Source: Euglena gracilis (Eukaryota; Euglenida; Euglenophyceae; Euglenales). From it: a stretch of 64,000 nt of DNA. Made by a program: the position numbers and the translations under genes. This document shows positions 34,896 to 48,383 of the stretch, one piece after another. The notes under the pieces were generated by a model. The model worked only from the letters and a program-made list of their open reading frames with translations. It was not told the DNA's origin and ran no database searches. Position 1 is the first letter of the stretch; each line of letters opens with the position of its first letter. The DNA is taken from assembly GCA_039621445.1 (NCBI GenBank), contig CP154957.1, positions 9,467,071 to 9,531,070 on the forward strand. The letters run 5' to 3'.

Positions 34896-37200
34896 GAATT
34901 TTGGGTTCTTTCTTGCGTTTTCTGCGATTTTTGACATCCTTTGATGTCCTTTGCTTTTTCCCTCATTTTTTTTGCTTTTTTTGTGTCGCGTTTTTTGAAG
35001 GTCCATGTTGCGCCTCCTCCGGCGTATATGATGGGATTGTCCATTTTAATCCAAACAGAAATTTGCTGATTTGGGGGGTTCTTTGTAGTTTAGTTTAGTT
35101 TAGTGAGGTACCCAATTTGACCCCTGTAGTTTAGTTTAGTTTAGTGAGGTACCCAATTTGACCCCCCCATCAGGCCCAGTTTTCGCCGGGGTGCATATTT
35201 TTTTCCACCGTGGAAGTTGCCAAGTGGCACCCAGTTGTGACCATTTTGCGGTAATTTCTGGTCACGGTGTGAGAAGGCAGCATGCGTGTCGTTCCCCTCC
35301 CCTGTGCAGGACGATGGGACCCTGCCATGCCCACCAGTGACCCCTATTTGGTCCTCGGCCTCCCACGCCATTGCTCCGATGCCGAGATCCGCACAGCATA
35401 CAAGAAGCAGGTCTGTGCTCCCATCTTTCCATGTGAGGCCTAAAATCGTTCTCGAGCTTAGGAAAAATGTACCTCCCTGCCTTTGTTTAAGCACCACCCT
35501 TGTCTAAGCAGCCCTCCCCCTGGCTCTGATCCATCTTTTTTAAGGTAATCTTCTCGGGGAGGCTTATTTTGTATGTGTTTAGAGGAATTTCACGAAAATT
35601 TTGGATTTTTAGAAACTTCTGAAGCCTGATATAGTGAGATGTTGTTGATTCTTTGACATTTGACATGAAGCCAAGATATTTTGAAACGTGCCAGTTTGAA
35701 CACAACAAAAGCAGGAAAAATCAAAATTTAATTAGGTGGGGCTTTGTCTAAGCACCACCCCCTGGTTCTTACCCATGTTTTCTTGTGCTTGAGGTATGTC
35801 ACCTTCCCCAAAACGGTCCTACCCAGCAATTTGTTATTTGCTTGTTTGTGCTCGCATTTTTTCATTGTTTAATCAACAAACAAATTTATTTGATTGCATT
35901 GTCTTCCTAAAAAAGGGAAATTTTTGACTGCAAAAGAAATCCGGCACTTCGCACTGAAAAGAAGAAATGAACCCCTCAATTTGGAGGCCAATTGTTGGAT
36001 TTATATTTCGCACATTTTTTTCTAGGGGGTTATAAGTCACGGTTTGCGGGTTTGAGTCCAAGGGGAGGTCATAATTGGGGTATTAGGATGGGGGAGTATA
36101 AGTTGGGGGAGGCAAGTTTACGACCTAGAAACACCAATTGCAACGTTGCGGGAGGGGTGGAAAGAATATGTGGTTTTGTTTTCCGGACCAGGTCAAAGAA
36201 TAAATCCAATTTGATATGCCCCCCCAAAGGCTCCAGAAATGAGAGTCAGATTGCAATATGATTTTTTTTGCTTCGAAAAATGGATGTTTAAATGTCGCTG
36301 CGGATGTTCAGTAATGTTTTAAGGCGCGCACCAGTGCTCCTGAAGGGGGTTCTGGGAGGGAGGGGTCTTGCTGTTTGAGTGGTCAAAGTGCATATGCGCC
36401 CACCCGTGACGGGGAGTCTCAAACGCTGAAAATGCTGTCCAAACGAAACATCAAACAAATCTTTTGTCTTATCATTTTTTTCACCCGCCTACAGTGGTCT
36501 CCGATTCCCTTGTCAGGTGGGGAATGCCTCCGCACCGTGTGCACCACGCCCCGCCCAAAAATGCTCCACTCTGCGCACATTTCCCTCATCTGGGGGCAGT
36601 GACGGGAAGCGAAGCCTCCACCGGTTGAGCGTATGGGGCCTAACCACCACCTTTTGGGGCGTCCACAGGTCCTCCTGTGGCACCCGGACAAGAACCCGAA
36701 CGGCGCCGAGCGGTTCAAGCGTGTGACGGAGGCCTATGAGCTCCTGACCGACCCTGTCCCGGGGGTTCCTGACGGTTGGCCCTGACTCCGGAGGAGGTGC
36801 TTGCAGGAAGGTGCCCTGCACATGATGAAGGAACGAATCATCCAGAGAAGCATTTCATTCCATGGCACATCCTGGCTGAATTCTCAGACGAAGACGAGCC
36901 CCCCCCCCCAATGCATTCCATACCCCCCGGGGGCCAGGGCATTTGGCCAAGGCCCTCCAGCGCGGGAAGGCCTGAAAAAGCCCATTTTGGAGCAAATTTC
37001 CGGGCCCCTCAGGCGGGTGGGGTGCAAGCACTCTAGGGCACTCCGAGACCCCCTCCCCTTGCCAGATTAGTCAATTTCAGCTTGACCACACAAAATGGTG
37101 CAATACAACATGGATCTATTGAGTGGATAGAAAGAATTTAATACCAGCACTCCTTTCTCTTGCATTCTTGTGGGGTGAGAATTCCACAACCAGGCTTGTG

Positions 37201-37496
37201 CTTAGTCGGGTGCCTACCCCACAGGGGGGGGGGGGGTGCTAGGGGCAGGCATCCCATAGCACCCGATCCGACCCCCCCCCGGGGGGGGGGGGTAGGGTTT
37301 TGGGGGGTGCCTGCCCTAGCAGGCACCCCCCTCCGACCCACGCCGGCGCCGGTTTTCCGGCGCCGGGGGCCCGGAAAAGGCCATTTTCAATGAAAATTTT
37401 CTGGGTCCGGCCCGGACCCCTATCCCGCCGGGGGGGGGGGGTGTACCTGCTAGGGGCAGGCACCCTATAGCACCCACCCCCCCCCTCCCCCCCGGT
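37201..37496. repeat. Chain of palindromes, copy B
   Basis: Counterpart of 17041-17330. The GGGTGCCTGC/GCAGGCACCC and CCGGCGCCGG/CCGGCGCCGG arms are unchanged, while C/G runs differ in length. Confidence 0.8.
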
Positions 37497-38169
37497 CGGT
37501 AAGCACAAGCATGGCCACAACTCAGGATTTAAGATTAGGAAGTGTTCCTCGTTGTAAGCCTTTTCTTTCACCATAAGGATGGCCTCCAGTGAACCTGGTC
37601 ACAATGCTACCGTCGTCCAGTCAATTGAAGCCTTCTTGGTCACCCCCAAGCAATGCTCAAAGGCACACAACATTTTGTTTGAATTCTTTCCAGTCAATCA
37701 TTTTTTCTTTGAGAAGGATCTGTTCAAACTAGAAAAGCCAATTTAAATTAATTCATGAAATATTTTGTGTGTTTTTTTTGTTCAATTGCCACTCAATCGA
37801 TTTTTGTCGAGTTCCCCCCTCCCGCCTCGGTTTCACTCCGCCCCGTTCCCCCCCCCCCTGGGTTCAGCAACCCCCACCCCCCACCCGACGTGCCGACCTC
37901 GAGGCGCACGACCCACCAGAAGCGAAGGCGCCCCCGCCCCAGCCCACGGTGTCCGAGTGGCTGCAGCGGAAGCAGTGGGCCGCCCAGCTGACCTTTACAC
38001 CATTACACACCTTTTTACCATTTTATACCATTTTACACCATTACACCATTACACACACCCACGAATTTAAATGCAAACCTGGCCCAGAACATGACCCCCC
38101 TGGTTGATCCCCGTTGAATCCTGTCACGGGCTGGGAGTGCTTATTTTCTTAACAGGAAAGAAAGGTGAA

Positions 38170-38276
38170 GGTTAGGGTTAGGGTAAGGGTAAGGGTTAGG
38201 ATTGGGGTAAGGGTTAGGGTAAGGGTTAGGGTAAGGGTTAGGGTTAGGGTTAGGGTTAGGGTTAGGGTTAGGGTTA
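38170..38276. repeat. Interstitial TTAGGG tract, copy B
   Basis: One TTAGGG unit longer than copy A but otherwise the same pattern of TTAGGG and TAAGGG variants, in the corresponding intron. Confidence 0.9.
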
Positions 38277-38756
38277 CAAAGAAAGAAAGGGGTAAGTTCC
38301 ATATGCAGATCAGGCGACCTCCAAAGGGATGGGATTCTGTGAAGGACATCCCCTTTTGGACCGCCTTCAGGCCCAAGGGCCACACAACGGCTGGCCGGGG
38401 GATCGAATGTGGCCGAAACCTTTATTGATATTTTGGGTTTTGGGATATTTTGGGTGCGATGATCCAAGGACACAGAAATCATTTGTTTCCGCGAGATCGG
38501 CCCGTTTTTTTTTGCCGAATTACAGCCTTTGTATTTGACATTTCTCCCATGGAGTTAGCATTGGATGTGCTGGGGCCGGAAGTTTTGGGCGCTAGAGGAC
38601 AGGCCCGTTGCAGGCAAGGCAACGAGAGCACCCGCCCCACACGAATGTGTTTCTTCCGGACTCCGCAACCTTTGGCGCCCATCGGCTGCGGAAGTTCGGG
38701 TTGCACACGTTTTCTTTCCCATGCTGCCATGGGGCCAGGGATTTTTTTTAGCCGTG

Positions 38757-38914
38757 GACCCCCGGGGGGGGGATATACTTTTCGGCCGAATATTTTTGAA
38801 AAGCGCTATTTTTAGCATTTTTTGCGATTTTTTGTGGGTCCCCCCCCGGGGGGCCCCCCCGGGGGGGGGGGGGGGGGGGGGGGGACCCCCCCTCCCCCCC
38901 CCGGTCTCAAAAAA
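38757..38914. repeat. C/G-run hairpin repeat, copy B
   Basis: Counterpart of 18576-18745. The first C/G core is shorter and the second has a G run of about 24. Confidence 0.6.
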
Positions 38915-40635
38915 AACCCCTGCATGGGGCTCCGAAGCAGCGGAGAGGGGAGGCCCACTGTGGGGGAGAGGGCGGAGCGGCAGGCGGACCAGCGCAGCGC
39001 CAAGGAGATCATCCGGCAGGACCGGGCGATGCGAGCCAAGGTGGGGAAGAACCTGAAGGACCTGCTGCGGGCAGGGCGGCGTGGACATCGGGACCGAAAG
39101 TGGGCGGGGGGGGGGGTGCCGTGTATTGTTTGGATTTTGTTTCGAACTCAAAAGAAGACCTCCAAACGGCACAGTTTTCCATATTTGCGCCACATTTTTG
39201 GCATTTATTTCTGTGGTAATTACCACAACTTTGTTGTGCCAGTCAGTCATTGAGGAATTGTCCCCTGTTGCCCCTCGGGTTATGTATGTATGGCATGGGG
39301 GAAGTTTCGGACCCCGGGGGAGGGGGGTTGGGCGACACTTCCCCAACACCTCAACCAGGCATCAGGGTCACTGCAACACAAACACGTTTTTTTGTGTTTT
39401 CCAACTTTGGCAAAATCTGCATTTTTTGCATTTTTTTGCATTTTTTGTTTTTGACATTTTCCATTTTCCAATGTTTTGCTGGAATTTTTTGACTTGGGAG
39501 AATTCCATGTTTTGGCCCAGTTTTTCCCTGAGCCCACATTTTTTGTGAATTTTTTTTTTCATTTTTGGATTTTGTGGCCAACAAATTGCATGATTGTGGA
39601 ATCGTGATATTCCAAAACCTCATCAAAATTCATCAAAATACAGTTGCATGGTGACAGATTTTCCACAAGAAGGTGAAATTTTTCCGAGTCCTCTCGGCAG
39701 AAAATCATACATCCTGAAAGCCCTTTTTTTTTGCGTTTTTTTTTTCAACATGACCAAAATGGGTGAATTTTTGGCTGAGCCCGGGGTGCGTCTTTCCTTC
39801 CCCTCACCCCTCCCAAAGAACAAATAAACGTCAAAATGTCACTTCGGACTATTTTGTGCAAAGAATTCCTTTTTTTTTAAACCCACAAGTGACTCCAATA
39901 TAGAAAGAACATTTCACAGCAATCCCGAAAGTGCACACAGGAACAAGGAAGAAATTTTCGGGTTTTCTCCCACACCACCCCACTAAGGTGTGCGGGGGCG
40001 GAAATTTTTGCAATATATGAAATTGACCCCCCAAAACAGCGGGTCCCCGGAACCCCCTGGTGGGTGGGAGGGACCCCTTCCCCCCCCCCCCAGTCTTAAA
40101 AGAAACTCCCTGTTCCAACCCCACATGCAGTCCACACGTTTCAGACCGCCCTGACAGCGGGAGCAGGAGGTGCTCCACCGGGCCGGGGAGCAGCAACGCC
40201 ACCTGTTCTCGGACCACGCCGACGCGCAGGCCAAGCGGGTGTGCCGTGCCACTGATGTTGGGGGGGGGGGACAAGCACGAATGAAAAGGTGTGGACATGA
40301 TTGGGAATGACTGGGTCTGGGGTTTGGGATGGTCATGGTGTGCGCCCACCCAATGAAGCTCGCCACGCTCTTTTTTTTCATTGACTCCCTCTTGTTGAGA
40401 GGTTTTCAGGCAGCAAATTTTTCATCAAAGTTGCTCTCGACCAGGCTGAATTTCAGGTACATGGCCAAAAGCGTCTGGGCACTCGACCAAGGCACTCCCG
40501 ACTCCAGCACTGAAGTCGCTGGAAGCCCACAAAAGGCCATTTTGGGCACTTTCTGGCCCATGGGCAAGCACTGGGGGGGGGGGGGGTAGTGCCTGCCTGA
40601 CTAGAGGAGGGGGTTTTTAACAGGGGATTTTTTAG

Positions 40636-40884
40636 TCATGGACCCCCAGGGGGGAGGGGGGGGGAGGGTGGGTGGGTCCGGCCGAGCCCCCCCGGGGGGG
40701 GGGGGGGTCCCCCGGAGGGGGGTGGGATATACTTTTCGGCACCGAAGGCGCCGAAAAAGTGCTATTTTAGCACTTTTCGCAATTTTTGGCCATTTTTTGT
40801 GGGTCCCCCGCGGGACCCCCCCCCCCCGGGGGGCCCCCAGGGGGGGGGTGGGGGGGGGACCCCCCGGTCTTAAAAAAAAACCCT
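40636..40884. repeat. C/G-run hairpin repeat, copy B, second member
   Basis: Counterpart of 20500-20745, with differing run lengths and GTGCTATTTTAGCAC retained. Confidence 0.6.
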
Positions 40885-43800
40885 GGTTGGTAAATTTCAA
40901 CTTCAACCGACCGCCGCAGCATAATTACCTTCGGGGCGAAGACAGTAGGTGGTACTGTTTTGCTGACAACAGGAATTCGCCTCTCGAGCCCTTCCTGCTT
41001 GGGCCAAAGCGATTTTTGCCATGCTGCCGAGCCTTGGTTCAGGCGCCGCCCAAATGAAACATCGTCCCAAAGCGGGAGAATAGTGCTGTCCTTACACCTG
41101 TCACTGGTCGCACAGGAGTGAACAAAGTTTTTAAATGCCCCCCCCACAAATAGTGCAATGCCTTTACCGCCACTCTGGAACAGGGGCACCAAATTACCTT
41201 TGCTGGCACCTTTTTTGTGTTTGTTTTTATTTTTTTAAAAATTTTAAATTATTTTTTTAAGATTAATTTATTTTTCTGTTTGTTTATTTGTGTTGTTGCT
41301 TTTTTGCGGCACATTCTTTGAGGGTGCATGTTGCGTCTCGCCTCCACCCCCCTTAGGGTCACCAGGCTTCCACGTACACCCCCCTCCCCCCCCCTCCAGG
41401 TGGCCAACGTCCAGGACAAGCTCCGGCAGCTGAACGTCCCCGGCCTGGCGTGGAAGCCGGACTACGAGTGCTTCACCGTGGAGGAGGAGCGGGAACGCCG
41501 CCAGCTGGTGGCGCAGCTGATCGCCGACGGGACGGAGGAGGCCAGGGCGGAGGGAGACACAGCGGGATGGGGGGGGGGGGCAGGGGAGGGGGGGCAATAT
41601 GCGGAGCGCATTCTTTGCACATGTTTTGCATATTTTGCACATATTCCCCCCTGAGGGGCGTTAGCATTGGACCGCACTGTACACTGTTTTTTTTGTATCT
41701 CCCCGTCAAAAAACCTGTTGTCTGTCTGTTTTTCATTGCATATGTTCTTTTTGTGATGTGTCATCCAGGCACATTTGCAATCATGTAATGTTGAATCAGA
41801 TTGCTTTGATATTAATTACTGGATTTGAATGAATTAGCTCTATGCACATCTATAATGGGATGAATACGGAGGCGTATATCCATATACATGCAATTGGATC
41901 TATCCATATGTATGCATATGTACATATGTTTACATATGTGTATTTATGCATATGCATATGGCCGCCGCATACCTGTGGAACCCCCCTCCTCATAAAAGAG
42001 GGACAGGTCCCCCGATTCCCAGGTTCCGTCTCAGGAGTTTTGTGAAACTCACAGGGTGCCGAAGTGTGTTTGATATCAGAGTTATCAAACACAGATATCA
42101 GAGTTAGGTTTGAGGTGAGGCTTAGGTTTGGGACAGGGCCAGGGTCACAGTTATTGCTCAGATTAGGTTTGGGAGTTTCACATCTGACTTTCGGCCCAAA
42201 TTCAGGGCTTAGTTAGGCCCAAAGTTAAGCCTGATTTACGCCCAATTTGGTTCGAAATTTCCTCAAAACGGAAAAGCTCTTAACCCTGTAATCAACCTTA
42301 ACCAAAAACGGTGGTGAAAACAGCGAATCCAGCACCCGCCTAAGTGCCTCACTCAAGTGGGACCCCTGTCCCAGGTGATACTACTGGGACCCCCCGGGGG
42401 GGGGAGTCCCAGGTGAGGCCCTGTGTACATGTCTGTGTGTGAGTGTGTGTGTCGGTCTGTCCTTCTGTCTGCCTGTGTGTATGAATGTATTCGTACAATG
42501 TATGTTTGCATGTATGTATGTTAGTATGTATGTATGCATACATGCATGCATGCATGTATGTACGTATGTATGTATAATTTCCTGAATGTTTCATTGGATG
42601 TGGATCAACTCTGGATCGTGTTTTTTTGTCAAATAAAATATACAAGGAGCATTGCCCAAGACAGAGGGGCCACGCGGGGTATTGCAAAGCTTTAAATAGC
42701 AGCCCAAATCCCGTTCCTAGGGTCGGGAGGCTGGTTTGCAGATAGTCCAAATTTGACCGGTGGAACTCCTAGTGTACGGGTATATGAATTGGCCTTCTTT
42801 GTGATGCCTTCAGTTATGGGTCTTTTCTTTTGTATTTTTGTGTTAACTACCTCGGCACCTCCCTCCTCCCTTTGGGCCAGGAGGGGCGCTGTGGGTAGGG
42901 CCCGCCATGCACGCCCTCCCTCACAGTGGTTACCCCCCGCCCTGGGGCGGATGGACGACGTCGTCCTGTTCCGCTATTACGTCTCCGCCAGCGAGGTCGT
43001 CATGGGGCGCCGGGCGAGGGGCTACCCCACATAGCCCTGGCGGCCTGTGTAGCATTGGTGGCCTGCGTAGCCCTGGCGCTGCCCAACACCTCCCCTAACG
43101 TCAAGCCCCTCAGTGCCTGGTCTGTTGAGAGAGGCTTTGGGTGCCTCGCTGAATGAAACAAAGGTTCTTAGCGGCTGGCTTTCCGGAACCAGAATTCGCA
43201 CGGAATGGCTGAACGGCGAGAAGGGCCTCTGGTCCAACCTCGCTTCAGATCGCATTTTTGGCCACTTTTTTTCTGGTGCAAACCTTCTTCCTTTTACACT
43301 GATTCCCCAGATATTGCTCAGCACTCAGCCCAAGGCGGACAACAGCGAAGACCCTGACAATGGCGACACTCCCAGGCGGCCAGGGGCTGGGGGGGGGGGG
43401 GGGGGGGGGGGGGGGAGTTGCTGCCGCGGGTCCTGAAAGAAGCACCATGTCCAGGTCAAAGAATATGGGTCCGAAAACTGATTTGTGCACCACCAACAGG
43501 TGTTTTTGTGTAATTTTGCAGTTTTGGTTTTTTAAGGCCATCCCCTGTCGGGCTGAGTTCCAGCAGTGGGGGGGGTTGCATTTGGCTTCTTCCAGCCACT
43601 CCAAAATTGCCTTTGAGCTGTATGGCGGGGGGGGGGGGGGGCGCTATGTGACTCCCTGGCCGCACGGGGTGCACGGTGTTGGCATCCCACCGTCTTGGTT
43701 GGAAGTTGTCAGGGTGGAAAAGGTCGACCGTTTCCCGGGGTGGGGGCTGTGAAACTCCGTTTGCTTTCACGGTGACCACCTGCAATCCCTCTGGTTTTCG

Positions 43801-44400
43801 GCCATTCCTCAATTTTAGCCATTGCTTTACCTTTGAGGCCGGATGCTGCCTCTAGCCCCATCCTCAGCGCGCGTAGTTTGCTGCTGTGACTGGACCAATC
43901 TCTCCCCCCCCCGCTGACCCTTCTCGGTGCCCTCTCATTTCTTTTGCCCTCTCGTTATGTCTGTTTCTTCCACCCTTACCACCTTTTGTTCCCCTGCTGT
44001 GTAGTAGCATCTATCCTGCAAAGTGAACCAGATACTCCAATCTATTCTGGTCATTTGCATGTGTGGAAAACGAACAGATGTCTTGGTGATATATGTGCTG
44101 CCACCAAAGATTGAATAAGTGTTCCCTGCTGTGGTGAAGTTTTGGGTTCGGATCAGCCAAGAAGGTCACAAATGAGTTTCTTTCATTTTCCATCGTGCAT
44201 GATATTTCTTCTTCAGACTCTGTCACGAAGTCCTAACAGCCACCTTCATGAGACAGCACGACACAGTGCTGCGCTGTGTTGTGTGCTGTGTGCTGTGTGC
44301 TGTTGTATTGTGCTGTGTTGTGTCTGTGTGTGGTGCCCCTGTGTCTGTTTGTTCTGTGTTGTGTGGTGCCCCTCAAAGCGTTGCGTGTGCAGGGCTCATA

Positions 44401-46034
44401 ATGAACGTCCTTGTCATTGGCTCCGGTGGTCGGGAACACACGCTGTGCTGGAAGATTGCCCAGGTTTGTTTCCCACGCCATGGATGCATTCATCCGGAAT
44501 TCAAACATTTCCAATGCCAAATGTAAGTTTTCTGATTTTCTTTGTTTATGCTTGTGTGTGTTTGCTTTTTGCTGAAACGTTACTCACCTTGTCCTGCCAG
44601 TTACCGGAGTTATGCATTTGCCCATACAAACGACAGAACTCACACACAAACAGAACAAGCACTCGCACACACACACACACACACGCGCGCACACACACAC
44701 ACAGTTTAGCAGCCATCTGTGCATTTCACTGGACAAGACAACCCAACCGCAACTCGCATTTCGCAGTCCCCTCTGGTCCAGAAGGTGTTCGTTGCGCCGG
44801 GAAATGGCGGGATGGGCAACCTGGGTTTGACCAAAAGGAGGTTAAGTGTGCAGGTACCCATATACATTGCAACAAGGTCCATATTGTATGATGTGTAAAA
44901 GGAGGGTGCCACGGCTTACATGGGGGATGTCCCCTCACCCCCTTGACTGCAGAGGGGTCTGGAACCAGACCGACCGCAAAATACCAAAATTTTTCTTTCC
45001 GGTGCTTTGTGCTGATTTTTGGCCATTTTGATATTTGTTGCCCAGAGATCCCCCCAATTTACATTTTGGGTCGATTTGGGGGGGATTTCCACTTCGGGCC
45101 GGGTTGAAAATATCCACTTTGAATGAAGGGGAGTCCCCCCCCCTTTAATCTGATGGGATCCACCCTCCCCCCGACCTGCCCTTATATCGACTGACTGAGA
45201 CTTTGACACATTTGTTGTTCACACAGCCCTTGTGTTAACTGCAGTCGTTTGCTCGTGCATCACACAGGCGAGGGGGGTTGTATTTCATATTCTTCCACAC
45301 GTTTGCGTAGTTGATCTCTTTCTGGCGGGTATTTGTATATGTGGAGTGTGAACATGTTCGATTCTTGTAACATTGCCGTACCTTGGACAGAGGGAAGGTA
45401 TCAAAATTGGAATATCCATTTTGGAAACACCCAGGATTCACACGTTTGAATTTCGCAGTCTGGATGGGAGTTGAGCCAACGTTGCACTCGCCCCCATTTA
45501 TAACCCCACCCCACCCCTCCTTTTGAGCCCAGCAGCCAGATTTTTATTTGCTCCCCAGAGAAAATTGGTGAAGAATCATGAGGACAAATTGTGTGGGCCA
45601 AAAATCACGTGATGGGCCGAAAGGAGTAAGACTGGGAGACCATAAGGCTGTGACAAAAACCTTGAAATTTCCCCACAAAGTTGCCTCGTGGTCCCCAAGA
45701 GGACAAAACGGCATATCTGCCCCTTCTGGGGGTTTTTCACCAAATCCTTGGGTCAACCCCCAAACCGGGTCTTATGACCCCTGGGATATCAATCTGTCAA
45801 CCCCTGCGGCTAACGTGGCAGAGGTCGTGACGCTCGCAGTGGAGGACAAGCCAGCAGTGCTGGCGTGGTGCAAGGCGCATGACGTGGGGCTGGTGGTGGT
45901 CGGCCCGGAGGCTCCGCTGGCGGACGGGTTGGCAGACGTGTTGTCAGAGGGCGGTGTTCCGTGCTTTGGTGTGTGTGTGTGTGTGTGTGTGTCTGTGTGT
46001 GTGGTGTACGTTGTGTGTATGTGTGTGGTCTGTG

Positions 46035-46097
<63 letters not shown>

Positions 46098-46133
46098 GTC
46101 TGTGTTGTGTGATGGTGTGTGCGCGTTGTCTGT

Positions 46134-46174
<41 letters not shown>

Positions 46175-47775
46175 GCGTGTGCGTGTGTGTGTGTGTGTTA
46201 CTGTTTGTGTAGTTTATTATGTATTTTTGTTGATTTTATTTGTCGAACCGAAAGCATCCCTTTGAGAGGTGAGATTTCAGTGTGACCGCACCGCAGGCCC
46301 CTCGAAGGCTGCTGCTGAGCTGGAGGCATCCAAGAGCTTCATGAAGCGGCTGTGCGACAAGTACAACATCCCAGTTATAGAATTGCTTCGCTTGGTGGTC
46401 ATTGTGATCCACAGGGTTTGCTGGTGGGTTTTGGACCCCAAATACCTCACCCTGTGCATGCACTGCTGTTCAAGGGGGAGAACACCAACACAATTATTTG
46501 CATTTTTCCCAGTCTCAATTTCTGCTGGGATGTCAGAAAAAGTTGCTTTTTTTGGAGTTGAGTTTTTGTGAGGTTTTTGACCTTGAGACCAGAGTTTTTG
46601 TGAAGTTTTTGTTGTTGATTTTTTTCTGCTAACAAAGTGCATATTTTGGGAAACAGGATGCTCCCAAAACAAAAGATTACCCCCCCCCTGCCCATTACCC
46701 CCCTCCCCCACCCCTAAGTACTGACCATCCCCCGGTCGGGGGTTGTAGGTGGCCAAATAAAAATAGTGTTTATTTTTGGCACCGGTGGGGGATTGCAGGT
46801 CAGGGAGTGCATATGACCCCCCCTCTCAGAGTCATAGGAACCCGGTGGGTGGGCGGGGGGGGGGGGGGAGGTAGTACCTGCACCCCCCCATGTCTAAAAA
46901 TGAACCCCATTGCTCAATGAACAGGGGTGTCCGGACTGTAGTTTGTCACCTTTTACAGCAATGTCATTGCCCATACAGCCCATGCCCAGTGAACGCCCCC
47001 CCCCCAGTCCGGACGGTCTAGATTGTTAAGCGGGCTGTCAGAGAATGTCACCAGACGTTGCAGGAGGGAGAACCCAAAACAGAACAGCAAAAAAAGCACA
47101 AAATGAAGCCAAACAAACAAAAAAAACAATTCTATGAATTTATTTATGAAGTATTATTATGATTTCTATGAATTTCCAACAGTTCTATGAATTTTTGGGG
47201 GTCTGGGAGGCAAAAAAAAACGATGTACCCCCCCCCCCCAAACTCAATGAGCGCCAATGTGATAATCAAATCCCCCCTCCCGGTGACTCGAAGCGATTGC
47301 ATAATCCCAACCGCAAAGTACGGCCATTTCAAGAACGCAATTGAGGCGAAGGCGTACCTGGAGCAGATGGCGTTGCCCCCTGGGGGCGGTGCACCGCTGC
47401 CCTGGTCTTGGGAGGAGAGCGACTCTGGCGGGAAAGAGGAACATCCGACTTTTCTTGTTCCAGATATTGCGCATACATATGGTTGAATTCATGAGTGTAT
47501 TATATTTGCATATTTTTTATCATTGCATTCAAGAACAAGATGGGACTGCAAGAACAAGATGCAATTTTTAATTTTATTTCATCGAGCTGGGATTGCAACA
47601 AAATCGTAGTAATGATAATTTCAAACAATTATGTGATTTGATTCAATAGTAATATATTTTATTTATTGGGTGATGTCGAAGAAAACATGAAATTGTTCAA
47701 CACACACCACCCCCCAACCGTCGTGGTGAAGGCGGACGGCTTGGCTGCGGGGAAGGGCGTCATCATTGCCCAAAC
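44401..47775 (+). CDS. purD: Phosphoribosylamine-glycine ligase (GARS), copy B, N-terminal part
   Basis: Exons 44401-44463, 44767 to about 44850, about 45818-45968, 46297-46373, 47310-47380 and 47716-47775 have the same lengths and phases as copy A. GSGGREH, VGPEAPLADGL and KADGLAAGKGV are intact and no stop is seen. Differences from copy A: silent changes in exons 1, 3 and 5, and replacements T to S (exon 3), C to Y in CDK(C/Y)NIP (exon 4) and T to I (exon 5). Homology stops at 48035 with the duplicated unit. Within about 350 bp the satellite array begins, and no later purD exon (the rest of the ATP-grasp domain, about 260 aa) is visible up to 64000. Either the next intron contains the array or this copy is truncated too. 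Confidence 0.75.
45969..46198. repeat. Interrupted (GT)n repeat at the purD exon 3 donor, copy B
   Basis: The exon again ends ...TGCTTTG with the donor GT as the first repeat unit. Non-GT words are inserted at about 45992, 46003-46040, 46097-46120 and 46125-46135. Confidence 0.85.
46374..47309 (+). other. Non-canonical intron (purD intron 4, copy B)
   Basis: Starts GTTATAGAATTGCTTCGCT like copy A. The 3' arm has lost four bases (AAGCGATTGCATAA instead of AAGCGAAGTGATTGCATAA). ATCCCA is present on both sides (ends at 46373 and 47309), so the splice point is ambiguous within that word. Confidence 0.6.
47381..47715 (+). other. Non-canonical intron (purD intron 5, copy B)
   Basis: Same ends as copy A: TGGGGGCGGTG at the start and CACCACCCCCC at the end, with the same exon phase. 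Confidence 0.58.
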
Positions 47776-48035
47776 GTGTGGATTGCCAGTCGCCTGGTGG
47801 CGATTATTTGCGAATTGTGATACAAAGTTTTTCAAAGCAATGCACCCGTCATCATCGTTGTATCAGCATCCTGCATCTCATTGCATGACTTTTTTTTCAT
47901 GACCCAACATCTGAAAATTTTTGTTTGTGCAGGATCAGAATCATTTGTGTCATTTTTTCAGATTTTTGAACATACAAGATGCCAAGATGATCATCGTATG
48001 CAACGGCACAAAAACTGAAACGTTGCATTGTAAGT

Positions 48036-48383
48036 TGTACAATGCATCATAAACGGGTAATTATGCACGTTGGCACCGTGTAACATTATTGTCATTTATT
48101 ATCGCTGCTGCTGTTGTTATTGGTGTTGTTTTTATGCTGTTGTTATGCTGCTGCAGCGGCTGCTGCTGTTGTTGTCGTCGTCGTCGTTCTTGTTGTACAG
48201 TTGTTGCTGTTGTGGGCTTGACGCCCCCCCCCTCCCACCACCACACCGCCCCTTCAAGTTTCTCCAGGGGCCCCAACATTTTTGTCAAATTATTTACTCA
48301 GCGTCTTTGGCGAAATATTTTTTCGTCACACGGTGCTGTGATGGGGAAGTCCTCCTGGGGTGGGTGGTGTAGGGGGGGGGTCG
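48036..48383. other. Transition after the duplication, CTG/TTG-rich
   Basis: Unlike copy A beyond the join. A trinucleotide-rich stretch (CTG, TTG, GTC words) spans about 48095-48222, followed by C-rich sequence to the first satellite boundary. No gene is seen. Confidence 0.6.

Larger units (their letters stand above)
35327..43034 (+). pseudogene. J-domain protein, copy B, with in-frame stop and frameshift
   Basis: Exons correspond to copy A: 35327-35410, 36669-36755, 37868 to about 37990, about 38930-39073, 40131-40238, 41400 to about 41566, and about 42927-43034. The J-domain exons are unchanged, including HPD. In exon 5 the copy A codons TGG CGG CGG read TGA CAG CGG, a stop at about 40152-40154. 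In the last exon a C run has 6 instead of 5 bases (42933-42938), which shifts [10 protein letters not shown] out of frame. Exon 4 has one replacement (Q to K). The homopolymer shift could be a sequencing error; the two G-to-A changes are harder to dismiss. The copy could still give a truncated J-domain protein. Confidence 0.65.
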
